A DNA stretch of 64,000 nucleotides, from NCBI GenBank assembly GCA_905221605.1, contig CAJNDS010002112.1:1-64000 (forward strand), given 5' to 3'. Position 1 is the stretch's first letter, and every line of letters starts with the position of its first letter. The stretch is from Symbiodinium natans (lineage: Eukaryota > Sar > Dinophyceae > Suessiales > Symbiodiniaceae). A program made the translations under genes and the position numbers. A model generated the notes under the pieces. The model saw only the letters and a list, made by a program, of their open reading frames with translations, made no database searches and was not told where the DNA came from. This document shows positions 20,155 to 31,195 of this stretch, piece by piece.

Positions 20155-21360
20155 TCACATCCCATGACAGTCGCCAAACCAGACGAGCTGACCATCTGTT
20201 CGCACTGCGCTTCTGTGAACTTGGCCATCTAAGAAAGCCAAAGCTGGTCCCGAATATTCTGGCACGTTACGCTGCCCAGATCCGGTCTCTCCAAGGTCAT
20301 CTGCCTGCACTGCACAAGTGTAAAAATCGCCCGCTGAGACTGCCCTAACTGGTCCCAAACCTGCTGGCACGTCACACTGCCCATAGCTGTTGTCTCCAAA
20401 GCAGACGAGCTGACCATCTGCCCACACTGCGCAAGAGTGAAAATTGCCCACTGAGATTGCCCAAACTGGTCCCAAATCTGCTGGCACGTCACACTGCCCA
20501 GAGCTGTTGTCTCCGAAGCAGACGAGCTGACCATCTGCCCGCACCGCGCAAGTGTGAAAATTGCCCGCTGAGACTGCCAAAACTGGTCCCAAATCTGCAG
20601 GCACGTCACATTGCCCAGATCCGTTCTCTCCAAAGCAGACGAGCTGACCATCTGCCCGCACTGCACACGTGTGAAAATTGCCCGCTGAGACTGCCAAAAC
20701 TGGTCCCAAATCTGCAGGCACGTCACACTGCCCAGAGCTGTTGTCTCCGAAGCAAACGAGCTGACCATCTGCCCGCAGTGCGCAAGTGTGATCATAGCCC
20801 GCTGAGACTGCCAAAACTGGTCTCGAATCTTCTGGCACGTCACACTGCCCAGATCCGTTCTTTCCAAAGCAGACGAGCTGACCATCTGCCCGCACTGCAC
20901 ACGCGTGAAAACTGCCCGTTGAGACTGCCAAAACTGGTCCCAAATCTGCAGGCACGTCACACTGCCCAGAGCTGTTGTCTCCGAAGCATGCGAGCTGACC
21001 ATCTCTCCGCACCGCACAAGTATGAAAATTGCCCGCTGAGACTTCCCAAAGTCCCACATCTGCTGTCGAATGAAGTTGCGCATGTTCGCTGGATACACCG
21101 CAGGCTGACACGTCCTTCTTCATTGTAGAATGGCTGGAAATTTGAGCATGTCCGAAACGTGGTGATAATGCCGAAGTCCGAGTCAGTCTGTGAATACAGC
21201 TGGAAAAGCACCCGACACGTTGAGGCTGTGGCCGCGTGCAGCGTGAGTGACCTCGAGTGGGAACGCACCAGGAGCCAGGACGGATTGCGAGAAACGATTG
21301 GACTGCAGTCCTCTGCGTCCACAAGAGCGTGGCGAGTGCCAGTCCAGCTTTCATGGCCAT
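20155..21360 (-). CDS. RCC1-repeat protein, 401 residues, single exon
   Basis: ATG at 21360, TGA at 20155. The N-terminus is hydrophobic (AGLALATLLW near residue 6) and could be a signal or anchor. From about residue 105 come eight RCC1-type repeats of 39 residues, consensus VSAGNFHTCAVRADGQLVCF then GDNSSGQCDVP. Repeats 1-6 are near-identical even at DNA level (117-bp period), so they duplicated recently. Repeat 7 lacks the GQLVCFGD part and repeat 8 is truncated, so the propeller may be incomplete. RCC1 propellers bind partners such as small GTPases or chromatin; the specific role here is unknown. The gene has no intron, unlike its neighbours, and may be a retrogene. Open antisense frames over the repeats are shadows. 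Confidence 0.85.
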   Translation of the reverse strand: MAMKAGLALATLLWTQRTAVQSFLAIRPGSWCVPTRGHSRCTRPQPQRVGCFSSCIHRLTRTSALSPRFGHAQISSHSTMKKDVSACGVSSEHAQLHSTADVGLWEVSAGNFHTCAVRRDGQLACFGDNSSGQCDVPADLGPVLAVSTGSFHACAVRADGQLVCFGKNGSGQCDVPEDSRPVLAVSAGYDHTCALRADGQLVCFGDNSSGQCDVPADLGPVLAVSAGNFHTCAVRADGQLVCFGENGSGQCDVPADLGPVLAVSAGNFHTCAVRADGQLVCFGDNSSGQCDVPADLGPVWAISVGNFHSCAVWADGQLVCFGDNSYGQCDVPAGLGPVRAVSAGDFYTCAVQADDLGETGSGQRNVPEYSGPALAFLDGQVHRSAVRTDGQLVWFGDCHGM

Positions 21361-21364
21361 TAAT

Positions 21365-21785
21365 TGATGGCTGTAGGAAGCAATGCTGCAGGGAGGGCGA
21401 GGTTGAAGCCGAAAGACGGGAATCTAGACAAGTAGGTCAGGGGTTATGCGTGGTTCCATAGTATGGGTTTTCATCCTAGGGGTCTTCCTATGAAATATTG
21501 GGTTCATGCTATGGGTCTTTTGGTGGGTTGGAGGTCGAGGTACGTACAGGTTGTTATGAAATATTGCCATAGTGATATGGGTCTTCTGATGGGTTGGAGG
21601 TTGAGGTATAGGTTGTTTTGTTATGATTTGGGAGGGGGTGGGGCATGGTTAGAAAATGGAAACGGTATTTGCCAACGTATCCCTAAATCCTAAACCCGAA
21701 ACCCTAGACCCTTAAACCCTAAACCCCAAACCCTAAACCCTAAAACCCCAAACCTTAAGCCTGAAGCCTCAAGCCTGAAGCCTAA
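21365..21785. other. No gene; local duplication and telomere-type repeats
   Basis: 21480-21625 holds two copies of a GGGTTGGAGGT-containing segment of about 85 bp (TATGAAATATTG and ATGGGTCTT repeated). 21680-21770 is CCCTAAA, CCCCAAA and CCTGAAG repeats. Confidence 0.6.
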
Positions 21786-21787
21786 AC

Positions 21788-21837
21788 CGTGCCACGGAGC
21801 ATGCCACGGGTGCCCCGGAAGCGCACCATGACGCAAC
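21788..21837 (-). CDS. Short internal exon with GTTTAGG donor
   Basis: 50 nt from TTGCCAG|GT to CACG|GTTTAGG. It encodes CVMVRFRGTRGMLRGT with GC-rich third positions. Confidence 0.42.
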
Positions 21838-22413
21838 CTGGCAAATGGACGGGTTTAGGGTTTAGGGTTTAGGGTTTAGGGTTTAGGGTTTAGGGTTAGG
21901 GATTTAGGATTTAGGGTTTAGGGGTTCAGAGTTTTGGGTTTCGATGTTTACGGTTTAGGGCGGACATGGTGGGCCTGCAATGGACAAACTGGACTGTGCT
22001 TTGAGTCTGTACATTATGTGTATTATGGTTTTGGCTTCGGGCTTTTTAGGGGTTTGCCGAAGCTTCTTGGAACGATCTCTGCGCATACCATGAATTTCTA
22101 CCCGACGCCCAAGAGCCAAAGACAGCAGCTGGAGGCCCCAAACCCTAAACCCTAAACCCTAAACCCTAAAACAGGCGTCCCCATGGTACACTCCTATCCT
22201 GGTCAGAGCCGTGGAGGCACGACCCGACGCCGCGCTTAGGGTTTAGGGGTGGGGTTTAGGGTTTAGGGTGTGCTTAGGGTTTAGGGGGGTTTGGGGTTTA
22301 GGGCTTCGGGTGTGCTTAGGGTTTAGGGGGTTTGGGGTTTAGGGTGTGCTTAGGGTTTAGGGGGTTTGGGGGTTTAGGGCCTAGGGTTGGGTTGAGAGTG
22401 CAAATGCCCTGAG

Positions 22414-22625
22414 ACCCTCTCAAACTTGGCGACCAGCAAGGTCTTTATCCCGCTCGCGTCTTCCTCCCTGGTGCAGAAGCTGGTCATCTGGTTTGGGAGA
22501 CACAATGGGGACCTCAGCATCTCCTGTTGGCTCCAATTTCCCAAATTCCCCTACAAGCCCCCCTGGCGCCGCACTCTTGAGCTGGATCACTGGGCACCCC
22601 TTTGGGGGATTGGGGTCTCTGGCAG
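22414..22625 (+). CDS. Internal exon, 70 residues
   Basis: 212 nt from CCCTGAG| to CAG|GTGTGC with strong GC3 bias. Reads TLSNLATSKVFIPLASSSLV, QKLVIWFGRHNGDLSISCWL and later YKPPWRRTLELDHWAPLWG. It is rich in Trp and aliphatics, but no family is recognised. Confidence 0.58.
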
Positions 22626-22669
22626 GTGTGCACGTCCCATCACGTTCCGTGGTTTGAGCCGACTAACCC

Positions 22670-22810
22670 TAAACCCTATAAACCCTATAAGCCCTATCAA
22701 CCCTATAAACTCTAGAAACCCTATAAACCCTATAAAGCCTATAAACCCTATAAAACCCTATAAACCCTGTAAAACCCGATAAAACCCTATAAAACCCTAT
22801 CAACCCTAAA
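22670..22810 (-). repeat. CCCTATAAA-variant array
   Basis: About a dozen units of CCCTATAAA/CCCTATCAA. This is a telomere-like unit lengthened by two bases, not seen as an array elsewhere in the window. Confidence 0.85.
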
Positions 22811-23137
22811 GCATCAGAAGCCCCGACAGAGCTCCGACCCCCGCCTTGTGGCGCCGTCGGCCGCGGGAGCGCCTTCGTGAGATTCGGCGCGTCCGTGAGC
22901 GCCTCACACTGGCGACGGAAAGGACGGGGATTTGGGGTTTGGGGTCTGCTGTAAGGATTGCGAGTTTGGGGCTTCAAGGTTTACGGGTTTGGGGTTTCTC
23001 AAGGTTTTGAGGTTACGGGTTTGGGGTTTCAAGGTTTTGAGGGTCTGGCTTTCGGTCTAGGGCCTGGAAGAGAAGAAGCGATTCGAAGCTATGGGGCCTC
23101 CCATACTGCCGGGCTACTCCTCGCACCCAGTGAGAAC

Positions 23138-23203
23138 CCAAGGCGCCAGGAAGGTCTCACGGAGCCGGAAGAAGATGGAGTAGCGGGCGCCGCCACATCG
23201 GTC
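23138..23203 (-). CDS. Internal exon, 22 codons
   Basis: Acceptor CCCTAAACCCCAGCAG|GAC lies next to TTTAGGG-type sequence; donor CCTTGG|GTTCTC. Reads DRCGGARYSIFFRLRETFLA then PW. 66 nt, phase 0 at both ends. Confidence 0.5.
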
Positions 23204-23423
23204 CTGCTGGGGTTTAGGGCTTAGGGTTTTGGCAATATTCGCCGGGCACGGTGCCGCTAGCCACCGCATGCGGGCCTGTGACCTAACCTCCCCTACAACA
23301 TCGATCGTCCTCAAACCTACAAATCTCAGATCCTAACTAACTCGCTACACCACTCCCCGCCCCCCACCCTAAACCCAAATTCAACAATGCTCCCCCGGCA
23401 ACCCTAAACCCTAAACCCTAAAC

Positions 23424-23608
23424 CCTCCACCGGACAGCCCACCCGCGCGCCTCGCGCACGCGCACGCGCCGCAGGCAGCCCGCCATGCGCTGCCACTGGC
23501 TTCGGGACGAGAAGGCCCAGGCCTGGAATCTGGAGGCGCTTTGAGTTCAAGGTGCAGGGCTTCCCTAAAGTTCCGCAAGAGCGGCTCCCAAAATTCGAAG
23601 AACACGTG
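23424..23608 (-). CDS. Exon with GTTTAGGG donor, 61 codons
   Basis: 185 nt after a good polypyrimidine acceptor (CCTATTTCTATGCAG|). It ends GGTGGAGG|GTTTAGGG. It starts HVFFEFWEPLLRNFREALHL and ends in a Cys/Ala/Arg-rich stretch. Phase 0 in, 2 out. Confidence 0.58.
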
Positions 23609-23949
23609 CTGCATAGAAATAGGAACCCTAAACCCTAAACCCTAAACCCTTAACCCTTTTTTGCATCCGGACTTCTGTAGGTGCTGCCAGAAACTGCCCA
23701 AGCACAGGCTTCCAGTGCTACTTAAGACCCTAAACCCTAAACCCTAAACCCTAAGCCCTAAGCCCTAAGCCCTAAACCCTAAACCCTAAGCCCTAAACCC
23801 TGAACCCTGAACCCTGAACCCTAGCTGGAAAACAACCCTGAGTCCGGCCTCCGTGATGTTCTCCTCCCGGAGGATCTCGGGGGAGAGAGCGCTGAAGCAC
23901 AGGAAATAATCAACCTCTGGAGGACATCTGGCTTGCATCGTAGAACATG

Positions 23950-24260
23950 TTTTTTTGTTTTTTTTGTGTTTCTCTCTCTCTCTCTTACTACTAATAAGTA
24001 TAAGACACCAAGGAAAATGCTTATTGGTGATAGAATAACACTATTAACAATGATAACAAACATAGTAACAATGACACTAGCCATTAGCACAATGATCACA
24101 ATGATCACAATGATCAAAATCACAACAATAACAACAATCACAACAGCAACAACAGCAACCATCATAACAATGAAAAGAAAATATCAATAACAACAACGAT
24201 ATCAACAAAACGACAACAACAGCAACAAGAATAACAATAATAACAATAACAACAGCGAGG
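23950..24260. repeat. AT-rich ACA/ATCACA microsatellite
   Basis: A (CT)n tract at 23969-23988, then 24040-24260 of irregular ACAATGATCA and CAACAACA units. A sharp compositional break from the surrounding GC-rich sequence. Open frames over it are artefacts. Confidence 0.8.
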
Positions 24261-24528
24261 ACCCTGATGACGCAAACCAATAATACTGACACAAATTGAT
24301 CATAAGCCAAAAGGCAGATGCTAGTCGGAAGATCACCCATCTGAATATAGTATCGAATACTCGTGATCCTCACTCGAAGTCTTTCGGATTCTTTGCGTTG
24401 GGATCCTAAACCCTAAACCCTATACCCTAAATCCTAAACCCTAAACCCCAACTCTTTCGGGGCCAGTCCCGACTTCCAATGGGGCGAGAACCCTCATTCA
24501 ACCTCAGTAAACGATGGTTTGCTCTTGC

Positions 24529-24638
24529 AATGTTCCCCCGTATACTAAGAGTCCTTAATAGGGGTTTAGGGTTTAGGGTTTGGGGTTTAGGGTACTATGA
24601 TCCCGATTCAGGACTGTTGGTGTAAGGGGGACATCCCA
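24529..24638. mobile_element. Family-A element with telomere repeats inside
   Basis: Left arm ATGTTCCCCCGTATACTAAG, right arm GTGTAAGGGGGACATCCC. Bases 24562-24590, in the middle of the palindrome, are TTTAGGG repeats. The telomere-type repeat either inserted in or is carried by this element. Confidence 0.8.
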
Positions 24639-25692
24639 AGTTTGCTCTTTCTTATAGGGTTTGTCTTCTTTGTGAGTTGGAGGTGGCGATTCAGCGTGTA
24701 GGCGCAGGTCTCCAGGGGCCAAGGACGAAGATGGGGCGGGGAGGCCTTGGGGATTGAGGAAAGAAGAGGAAGGTTCGGGTTTAGGGTTTGAGGTTTTTAG
24801 GGTTCAGGGCCTCAGGGTCTTGTTGCAAAGAATGTGTGGCCCAGCTGTCAACACCCCAAGCTAAGCCACGCGACTCCCAACCCCTCAGAACCCTAAGCAA
24901 GCAGCTAAGCACCATGAACCCCAAAACATCCTTTTCTGAACCCAGACTCAGACATAACCCAAACCCAAACCATCCTAAACCCAAAAACCCTAAGACCGTT
25001 TCTGCATCCAGGCCTCTAATCCTAAGATTTTCAACCCCAGACTCAGACATAACCCCCTCAACCATCCTAAACCCTAAAATCCGAAGACCTTCAACTCCTG
25101 AAATACCGAAACCGAGGCCCTGCCTCCCAACCGCGTGCGCGAATCACATCCAGCACATGGCGCCTGCGCTCCATCAGATGGGTACCAGGTTTCTTTAAGT
25201 CTTGAGGATGTTTGAGGTGTTCAGGGTCCAAGGCTTCGATTTCAGAGTCTAGAACCCTGATTTTCAGCCTAGGCCCTAAACCCTAAACCCTAAGGTCCCG
25301 CATAAGGGTCCCTCCTTTAGTCCCTTGCCTAAACCTAGACCCAAAACAGAAGGCTTAGTGTCGAGTCCTAGGGGCGGGATCTCGCAATTCGGCTCTCGCA
25401 CTCGCATGCGGCAAGCAACTGGGGGTTTGGGATTCAGGCATGGGACCCGGGGCCTATGGGAGCTAGAGTAATTAAGGACTTGTTTGCGCAGGGTTAGGGA
25501 TTCAGAAACTCTCATGACCACGCGGACTGAAAACCCTACTTTCTTACTGCACAACCATTTTCGGGTCGGTTTAGAGTTTAGGGTTATAAGGGAGCCTAAA
25601 CCCCCCAAAAAGGAAACAAGGGCTTAGGGTTGAAGGCTATAAGGGACCCTGAGCCCCCCTTTAAAAGGGAATAAGGCCACTCCTGGGCATAG

Positions 25693-25838
25693 GGGTCCCT
25701 AAACCCTAAACCCTAAACCCTAGACCCTAAACCTTAAACCCTAGAGCCTAAACCCTAAACCCTAAACCCTAAACCCTAAACCCTAAACCCTAAACCCTAA
25801 ACCCTAAACCCTAAACCCCTGCACCCTAAACCCTAAAC
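25693..25838 (-). repeat. Telomere-type array (CCCTAAA on plus)
   Basis: About 20 units with a few variants. On minus its first GTTTAGGG is the splice donor of the exon at 25839-25957. Confidence 0.95.
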
Positions 25839-25957
25839 CCTCCAAACACGCTAATTAGGCATCCTCGGGGATTTTCAGGGAATCTCAGAAGCCTGTGCAA
25901 GTCGAAGACGGTCGCCGTGGAGGGCAGCTGGAGCTTTGCCAGGTGCCGGGCGACGTC
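25839..25957 (-). CDS. Internal exon with GTTTAGGG donor, 39 codons
   Basis: Acceptor AGAGAAG|GAC; donor TTTGGAGG|GTTTAGGG. Reads DVARHLAKLQLPSTATVFDL then HRLLRFPENPRGCLISVFG. The first half has almost exclusively C or G at third positions. It looks like a soluble helical segment; no family recognised. Confidence 0.6.
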
Positions 25958-26296
25958 CTTCTCTGAGGTGTTTGAAGGGGGTTTAGGGTTTAGGGTTTAG
26001 GGTTTAGGGTTTAGGTTTTAGAGCTTAGGGTTTAGGGTTGGGGGTTTAGGGTTTAGGGTTTGGGGTTTGGGGTTTGGGGTTTGGGGTTTGGGGAGTTTGG
26101 GGTTTGGGGTTTGGGGTTTTGGGTTTAGGGTTTGGGGCTTGAATTGCGGCTGCTTTTAGGTCTGGTTCTGGACCCTCAAACCCCTTTTTTCACATCCTAA
26201 ACCCTAAACCCTAAGCATAAAATCCCTAAAACCTATGACGTTTCCGGATTACACGGGGTTCAGGGCTTCGGGCTTAGAGTTTGGTTTTAGCACGGG

Positions 26297-26337
26297 GCAC
26301 TCCACGAAGGCACTCGGCCGATTTCTTCGTGGAGTGC
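26297..26337. other. 13-bp perfect inverted repeat
   Basis: GCACTCCACGAAG at 26297-26309 and its exact complement at 26325-26337, 15-bp loop. It is followed by a family-B half element (about 26349-26385). Confidence 0.8.
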
Positions 26338-26756
26338 TCTCCCCACTTGCAGGTTCATGGGGAGTTACCAGTAGGGTGACATGTGATATGTGCCCTGAGG
26401 AAGGAAATCATATGAGCTCCCTAAACCCTAAACCCTAAACCCTAAACCCTAAACCCTAAACCCTAAACTCTAAACCCTAAACCACCTTACTTGCAACCCT
26501 ACTTGTAACTACCGCTCCCAAGAACTTGAACCAGAGCCATCGACTCGTGCCTGTCTTCTAGGGTTTAGGGTTTAGGGATTAGGGTTTTGGGAGGTTTAGG
26601 GTTTAGGGTTTAGGGTTTAGGGTTTAGGGTTTAGGGTTTAGGGTTCAGGGTTTAGGGTTTAGGGTTTAGGGTTTAGGGTTTTGGGAGGCTTCAGGCAGTG
26701 TTGCGCCTGGGTGGGAGCCGGACAGAGATACGCCTCTACTTGGCTTTCACTTGGGC

Positions 26757-26832
26757 TGTTCCCTGATACTAACAGTCCATAATAGGGAATATGATACTAA
26801 CAAGGATTGCTAGTATAAGGGTGAACATCCCA
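26757..26832. mobile_element. Family-A element, short copy
   Basis: TGTTCCCTGATACTAACAGT at the left and GCTAGTATAAGGGTGAACAT at the right. It is the most compact full copy, about 76 bp. Confidence 0.72.
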
Positions 26833-26996
26833 ACCTTTCACCCTAAGCCCTAAACCTCACCAGTCTCCGTGCTTGCTCCTTGTACCAAACAGCGCTCCAC
26901 ATGCAAGCCTCCTGCCCCTTATTCTAAGAAGGCCACTTGTGCAGACATAAATCCCCCCCCCCCCCCCCAAAGGGTCTAAGGTTCAGGCCCTGAAAC

Positions 26997-27092
26997 CCCC
27001 AAAATTCCTGCCGCTGCTTGGCGTTCGACTTCGCTGTATTGAACCAATCCAGCACAGGCCGTGACCAGTTGCCCCGCAAGAGGCCCGCATTT
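26997..27092 (-). CDS. Internal exon, 31 codons
   Basis: Acceptor CCTGCCAAG|; donor TTTTGGGG|GTTTCAGGG, a variant of the telomere unit. Reads NAGLLRGNWSRPVLDWFNTA then KSNAKQRQEFW. 96 nt, phase 1 in and 2 out. Confidence 0.55.
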
Positions 27093-27796
27093 CTTGGCAG
27101 GGTGGGGTGGAAGGGTTTAGGGTTTACGGTTTTTTTTGCCACCCGACTAGCCACAGCAATGCGGGGTATATTGGTCGGAGAAGGGAAAATTAACACCCAA
27201 GCAGCTTAAACCCGCATGGGATATCGCCATACTGGCATTCAGGATAGGAAATTGGCGGTTTGGGTACGCTCAGGAGGGGAACATCCACAATGACACCATA
27301 ACTCTCACCATAAGCCTTTAGGGCTTAGGGTTTAGGGTTTAGGTTAAACTCTAAACCCTAAGCCCGAATGTAGGACCCAACAAAAAGTGTCTGGGATTCG
27401 CCATTCGTAGGAAAGTGTAAACGGTGCTTGTGCCAAGGCTGTCAGTATGCGAGGAAGGAGAGGCTGTGATGTTTGTGTAATGGTAAGAATCCAGCGAGAA
27501 TATTCCTAGTTCTCAACTATGGAAGTCTCAACGTGCATGCATGGGATCTCGATGCAGAATTTGTGCAAGGACCCACACTGTGGTTTGCATGTGACCTTTG
27601 TGTACTTGTTCTAACCCTAAACCCTAAACCCTAAACCCTAAACCCTAAACCCTAAACCCCAAACCCTAAATAGCCTCCACCAAGCCTAAGTCACTTGACA
27701 ACAAAGAGAGAAACTCCACGCCCTAAAGCCCTAAACCCTAAACCCTAAACCCTAAATCCTCTCAACCCTGAGGCTTGCTTTGCATCCGGGCTGCAG

Positions 27797-27831
27797 GACC
27801 GCGACACGGACTTTGCCAGTGTCAACCTTCG
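27797..27831 (+). CDS. 35-nt exon between a TGCAG acceptor and GTTTAGGG
   Basis: GCATCCGGGCTGCAG|GAC ... CTTCG|GTTTAGGG. It encodes DRDTDFASVNL. Very short, but both borders are strong and the donor is again a telomere unit. Confidence 0.4.
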
Positions 27832-28172
27832 GTTTAGGGTTTAGGGTTTAGGGTTTAGGGTTTAGGGGCAGCTTAGGAGCTCGGGATTTTGTAGGGCTGG
27901 GTGTTTGTAGGGCAAGGCTAAGGGGTCGAGAACGTGGGAGGGGTTTCCAAATCCACGGCAATGCCTCAGAAGCACAAATACATATTTCTGTCTGTCTGCC
28001 TGCTGTGTCAGTAGTCTATCCCTTCGTTGTCTGTATGATCTCATTCTTCGGATATCATTCATATCTTCCTCCTGCAAATGCCGAGCAACTACTCTCAACC
28101 CCAAATCCTCGGAACGTTGAAGTCGCAACACCCTCAACCCACTTACACGACGCCTGAACCTTCCAAACCTTG

Positions 28173-28279
28173 CTTCAAGGTTCATGGGTAGTTGTAAGTA
28201 GGACCATAAGTACCTTTTTGACAGCTGTGATACACGTTGCCTGAGACATCACCCTACTTCTAGCAGCCCATGAACCTTA
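28173..28279. mobile_element. Family-B inverted-repeat element
   Basis: CTTCAAGGTTCATGGGTAGT at the left, CTAGCAGCCCATGAACCTT at the right. Non-coding. Confidence 0.7.
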
Positions 28280-28639
28280 CATAGACCCCACACCGGTTCC
28301 CCGCAGCTCCTGCTAAGGGGCTTGGGGGCATGGACGGCTAACGTGTGCGAGGTCCACATCGTCAGGCCCAGTCGGAAGTAGGCACTCGGTGCACGCCTAG
28401 TGGCGGCGTGGCGCGTGTTAGGGCTTGGTGTTCACGATCTTGCTTTTTAGGGGTTTAGGATTGAAGTGCCGTTTCTGCGGTACTCTTATACGGAACCCTG
28501 TGCCCGCCATAAGAGTCTTGACTTCTCGGTGTGCACCATCAGACGAAACTCACAACCTATCCCCTCTAAACCCTAAACCCTAAAACCTAGCCCTAAACCC
28601 TAAACCCTACCTAGCTGAGTTGGCAGCATCCTCGGGAAC

Positions 28640-29460
28640 TCAAGGTTAACCCTTGGGATTAGGCACGAGCAGCAAAGTGCGAAGGTGGGCTGCGAGATAT
28701 GCTTTTAGGGCCTGTTTAGGGTTTAGGGTTCAGTCAGGAAATGACCTAAACCATCGAAACTGTCCACAACCCGAGGCCTAAGCCTCCACCTCCTCCTCCT
28801 CCTCCTCCTCCTCCTCATTCCTATGCTTATCCAGAGCACGTTCTAGAGCAGTTCCTGCAGCTAGAGCAGAAGTGTCAATGCACTTCAAGCCCCTCCCCTA
28901 CTTTGCTCAAGACCAGCCCCCCCCGGCGTCGCCTGGCGTGCAGGATCCCAGCAACAGGGCGCGCCATGGACGTAGGGGCAGGGTGCGCCCCGTTGTGGCG
29001 AGGCGAGCCAGGCCTTCGGCAGATGGGTTTGATAGGAATTTGAGTTGTGTAGTGAAGTATTACTCAGCAAGCCTTGAAAGGATTTATGGCCTTAAGGGCG
29101 GAGGGATTTTGAAGGGGGGGGGGGGGGTTGGTGTATTGAGTGGCTTTATGCAAGGGCTTGGGTGTCTGCGCGTGCTGAACTGCAAGGGGGTGATGGAAGC
29201 TCGGAACTTGGCCGCTTAATGTGTGTAAAGAGACAGTAAAGAGACGAAGAGTCTGAATGCCAAGAACGTGTATGAATGAATGACTGAGAAGCAAAACGGG
29301 AGTTCTAGGTGCCGTGTGTTTGCATAAAACGTGGTTTGGGAACTAAGCACAAAAACCAACCGTCCCGTTGAGAGCAATTGCTACGATGTGAGGAACGAGG
29401 TCGAGTGACTTCGATTCGCCGTTCTTTAGGGTTTAGGGTTTAGGGTTTAGAGTTTAAGAT
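28640..29460. other. Weak coding signal only; (CTC)n tract
   Basis: (CTC)n at about 28785-28816. A plus open frame at 28872-29219 has one exon-like piece after CGTGCAG| (about 28942-28981, DPSNRARHGRRG), but its end is unclear. The rest, including G- and C-runs, shows nothing convincing. Confidence 0.4.
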
Positions 29461-29810
29461 GACAAGTACTTCATTTGCAGGGAAGCTCATTTCAAGGTAG
29501 TAAGTGGGAGAAGGACCCATTAAAGACATGTGTTACGTGTGAAAGCCTTATTGCAAACCCGTAAACGAAACTATGAGTGCCCTGAATCACAGGCAGAAGA
29601 ATATGGCCTTTCCATACCTCGAAGGATGATTACAATGAACAGCCAACAAAAAAACAAAACTGCAGATACAAAAACCATCAAGGAGCATGCCTTATTTGAA
29701 CCGAAGTAAACTGAGCGAAGTGTAACACATGGGCTTGTAGATTGCGGCCGCCTGCAGCTTCAAAGGGGGGAAAACTTGTCTGTGGGAGTCTAGGTTCAGG
29801 GCCTATATTT

Positions 29811-29905
29811 GCAGGTTCATGGGTAGGTATAAGTAAGGTATCATAACTTATAACCTTAACTCGGGTATTTATACCCCCTCTTACAACTACCCATGAACCT
29901 TCAAA
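29811..29905. mobile_element. Family-B inverted-repeat element
   Basis: GCAGGTTCATGGGTAGGTAT at the left and ACAACTACCCATGAACCTTC at the right, around an AT-rich centre. Another copy lies about 220 bp on (30127-30215). Confidence 0.78.
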
Positions 29906-30223
29906 TAAGGTCTTGGTGCGTGTGGTAAGTGGGCGCAGGTCTCGCGCAAGGGGCCCCCAACCCAAGTCCAGAGCCCTCCCTAAACCCCAAACCCCAAACC
30001 CTAAACCCCAAACCCTAAACCCTAAACCCTAAACCCCAAACCCTAAACCCTAAACACTAAACCCTAAACCCCCTACCCTCCGAGACTCCGAAAGGTCCGA
30101 GACCCTAAGCCCTAAGCCCTGAACCCTCATTTGAAGGTTTATGGGAAGTTTGAAGAAGGGTTAGAAGTACAAGTACCTTACTTAAGGCTGTAATATGCAG
30201 GTTCATGAGCCTTACCAACTGAC

Positions 30224-30363
30224 CGCAAGTACAGGTCGCGGTTTTTCGTTGCTGGCTGGTTCAGATGTAGGCAGGGGCTGAGGTCTGAGTGAGCCTCGGC
30301 AGAAGGCCAAGGGCAATACAAGAAGAGGAGAAGTAAAGCACTTGCATGTGTCAAAAAACGCAC
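30224..30363 (-). CDS. First exon of a secreted or membrane protein
   Basis: ATG at 30363 starts MRFLTHASALLLLFLYCPWP then SAEAHSD: a classic signal peptide with a plausible cleavage after AEA (about residue 24). The exon runs on through LSPCLHLNQPATKNRDLYL and ends CTTGCG|GTCAGT at 30224. The following intron begins with a family-B element (30127-30215). Downstream exons are not certain. The ATG is chosen for the signal peptide. Confidence 0.55.
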
Positions 30364-30442
30364 AGAATGCCGAGTGCTTGTTAACCCCTAAACCCTCAAC
30401 CCCTTGCTAAGTTGGAGCGTTCGCGACACTTCAGGTGAACAC

Positions 30443-30521
30443 CAGGACGTGGCACTTGATCGCAGCTGGCCCCTGCTGCAGACGCCGAAGGTGACGTCGA
30501 GGGCAGCGCCGAAGGCGGTGC
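30443..30521 (-). CDS. Internal exon, 25 codons
   Basis: Acceptor GGAGCAG|GC, donor TCCTG|GTGTTC. Reads TAFGAALDVTFGVCSRGQLR then SSATS with nearly all third positions C or G. It lies upstream of the signal-peptide exon on the same strand, so it belongs to a different gene. Confidence 0.52.
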
Positions 30522-30837
30522 CTGCTCCATGCCCGGCTTAGGGACTACTGTGGGGGCTCCTAATTTGCCCCCCCCCCCAAAAAAAAAAAAACAAACAAAT
30601 CAACTTAAATCCGAAAGGAAAGTGGGCGCGTGTTTGGTGCCCCGTCATCAAATTTGGGCAAATTCGTCTGTCATTCTTGTTGTTTGGGGGGAGGGGGGCG
30701 GGGGGGGGGGTCTACTGAAGCCCTGAATGCCCTGAACTCCCTTCTTGTTCTCAGCTTTCGTCCTCTCGACTCACACCCGCTTTGGAGCTGGTAGTTTTGT
30801 AAAGGCATTATTTTAATTATGGTAGGTGAGAGTTTGC

Positions 30838-31002
30838 GAATATATATATATATATATGTATACATATATACATATACAGATATACAGATATATACATGCA
30901 TACATACATACATACATACATGTATATATATATATATATTGTATTCAATCCTAGCATAAACATATTCAATTACAGTACATTTTTACTTGTGTGGCTGGCT
31001 CG

Positions 31003-31033
<31 letters not shown>

Positions 31034-31045
31034 CTTCTCTCTCTT
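30838..31045. repeat. TA/CATA and (CT)n microsatellites
   Basis: Alternating TATA, CATA and GATA tracts at 30838-30940 and (CT)n at 31003-31045. No gene. Confidence 0.9.
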
Positions 31046-31195
31046 CCAGCATCTCGAGTCTCCTCAGGCTCACAAAGGGATCCGTAAAAGAGCCCCGACT
31101 ATATATTCGAGAGGAAAGTCTGCCTCGCTCAGCACAGTGTGAGGTTCAGTGTCTTTTGACACTTTAGGGTTTTTAGAGGGTGCAGGATGTTTACT

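Noticed and set aside
20457-21128. 223-codon plus-strand frame opposite the RCC1 gene
   Set aside because: It is the antisense of recently duplicated repeats; the RCC1 reading has family motifs.
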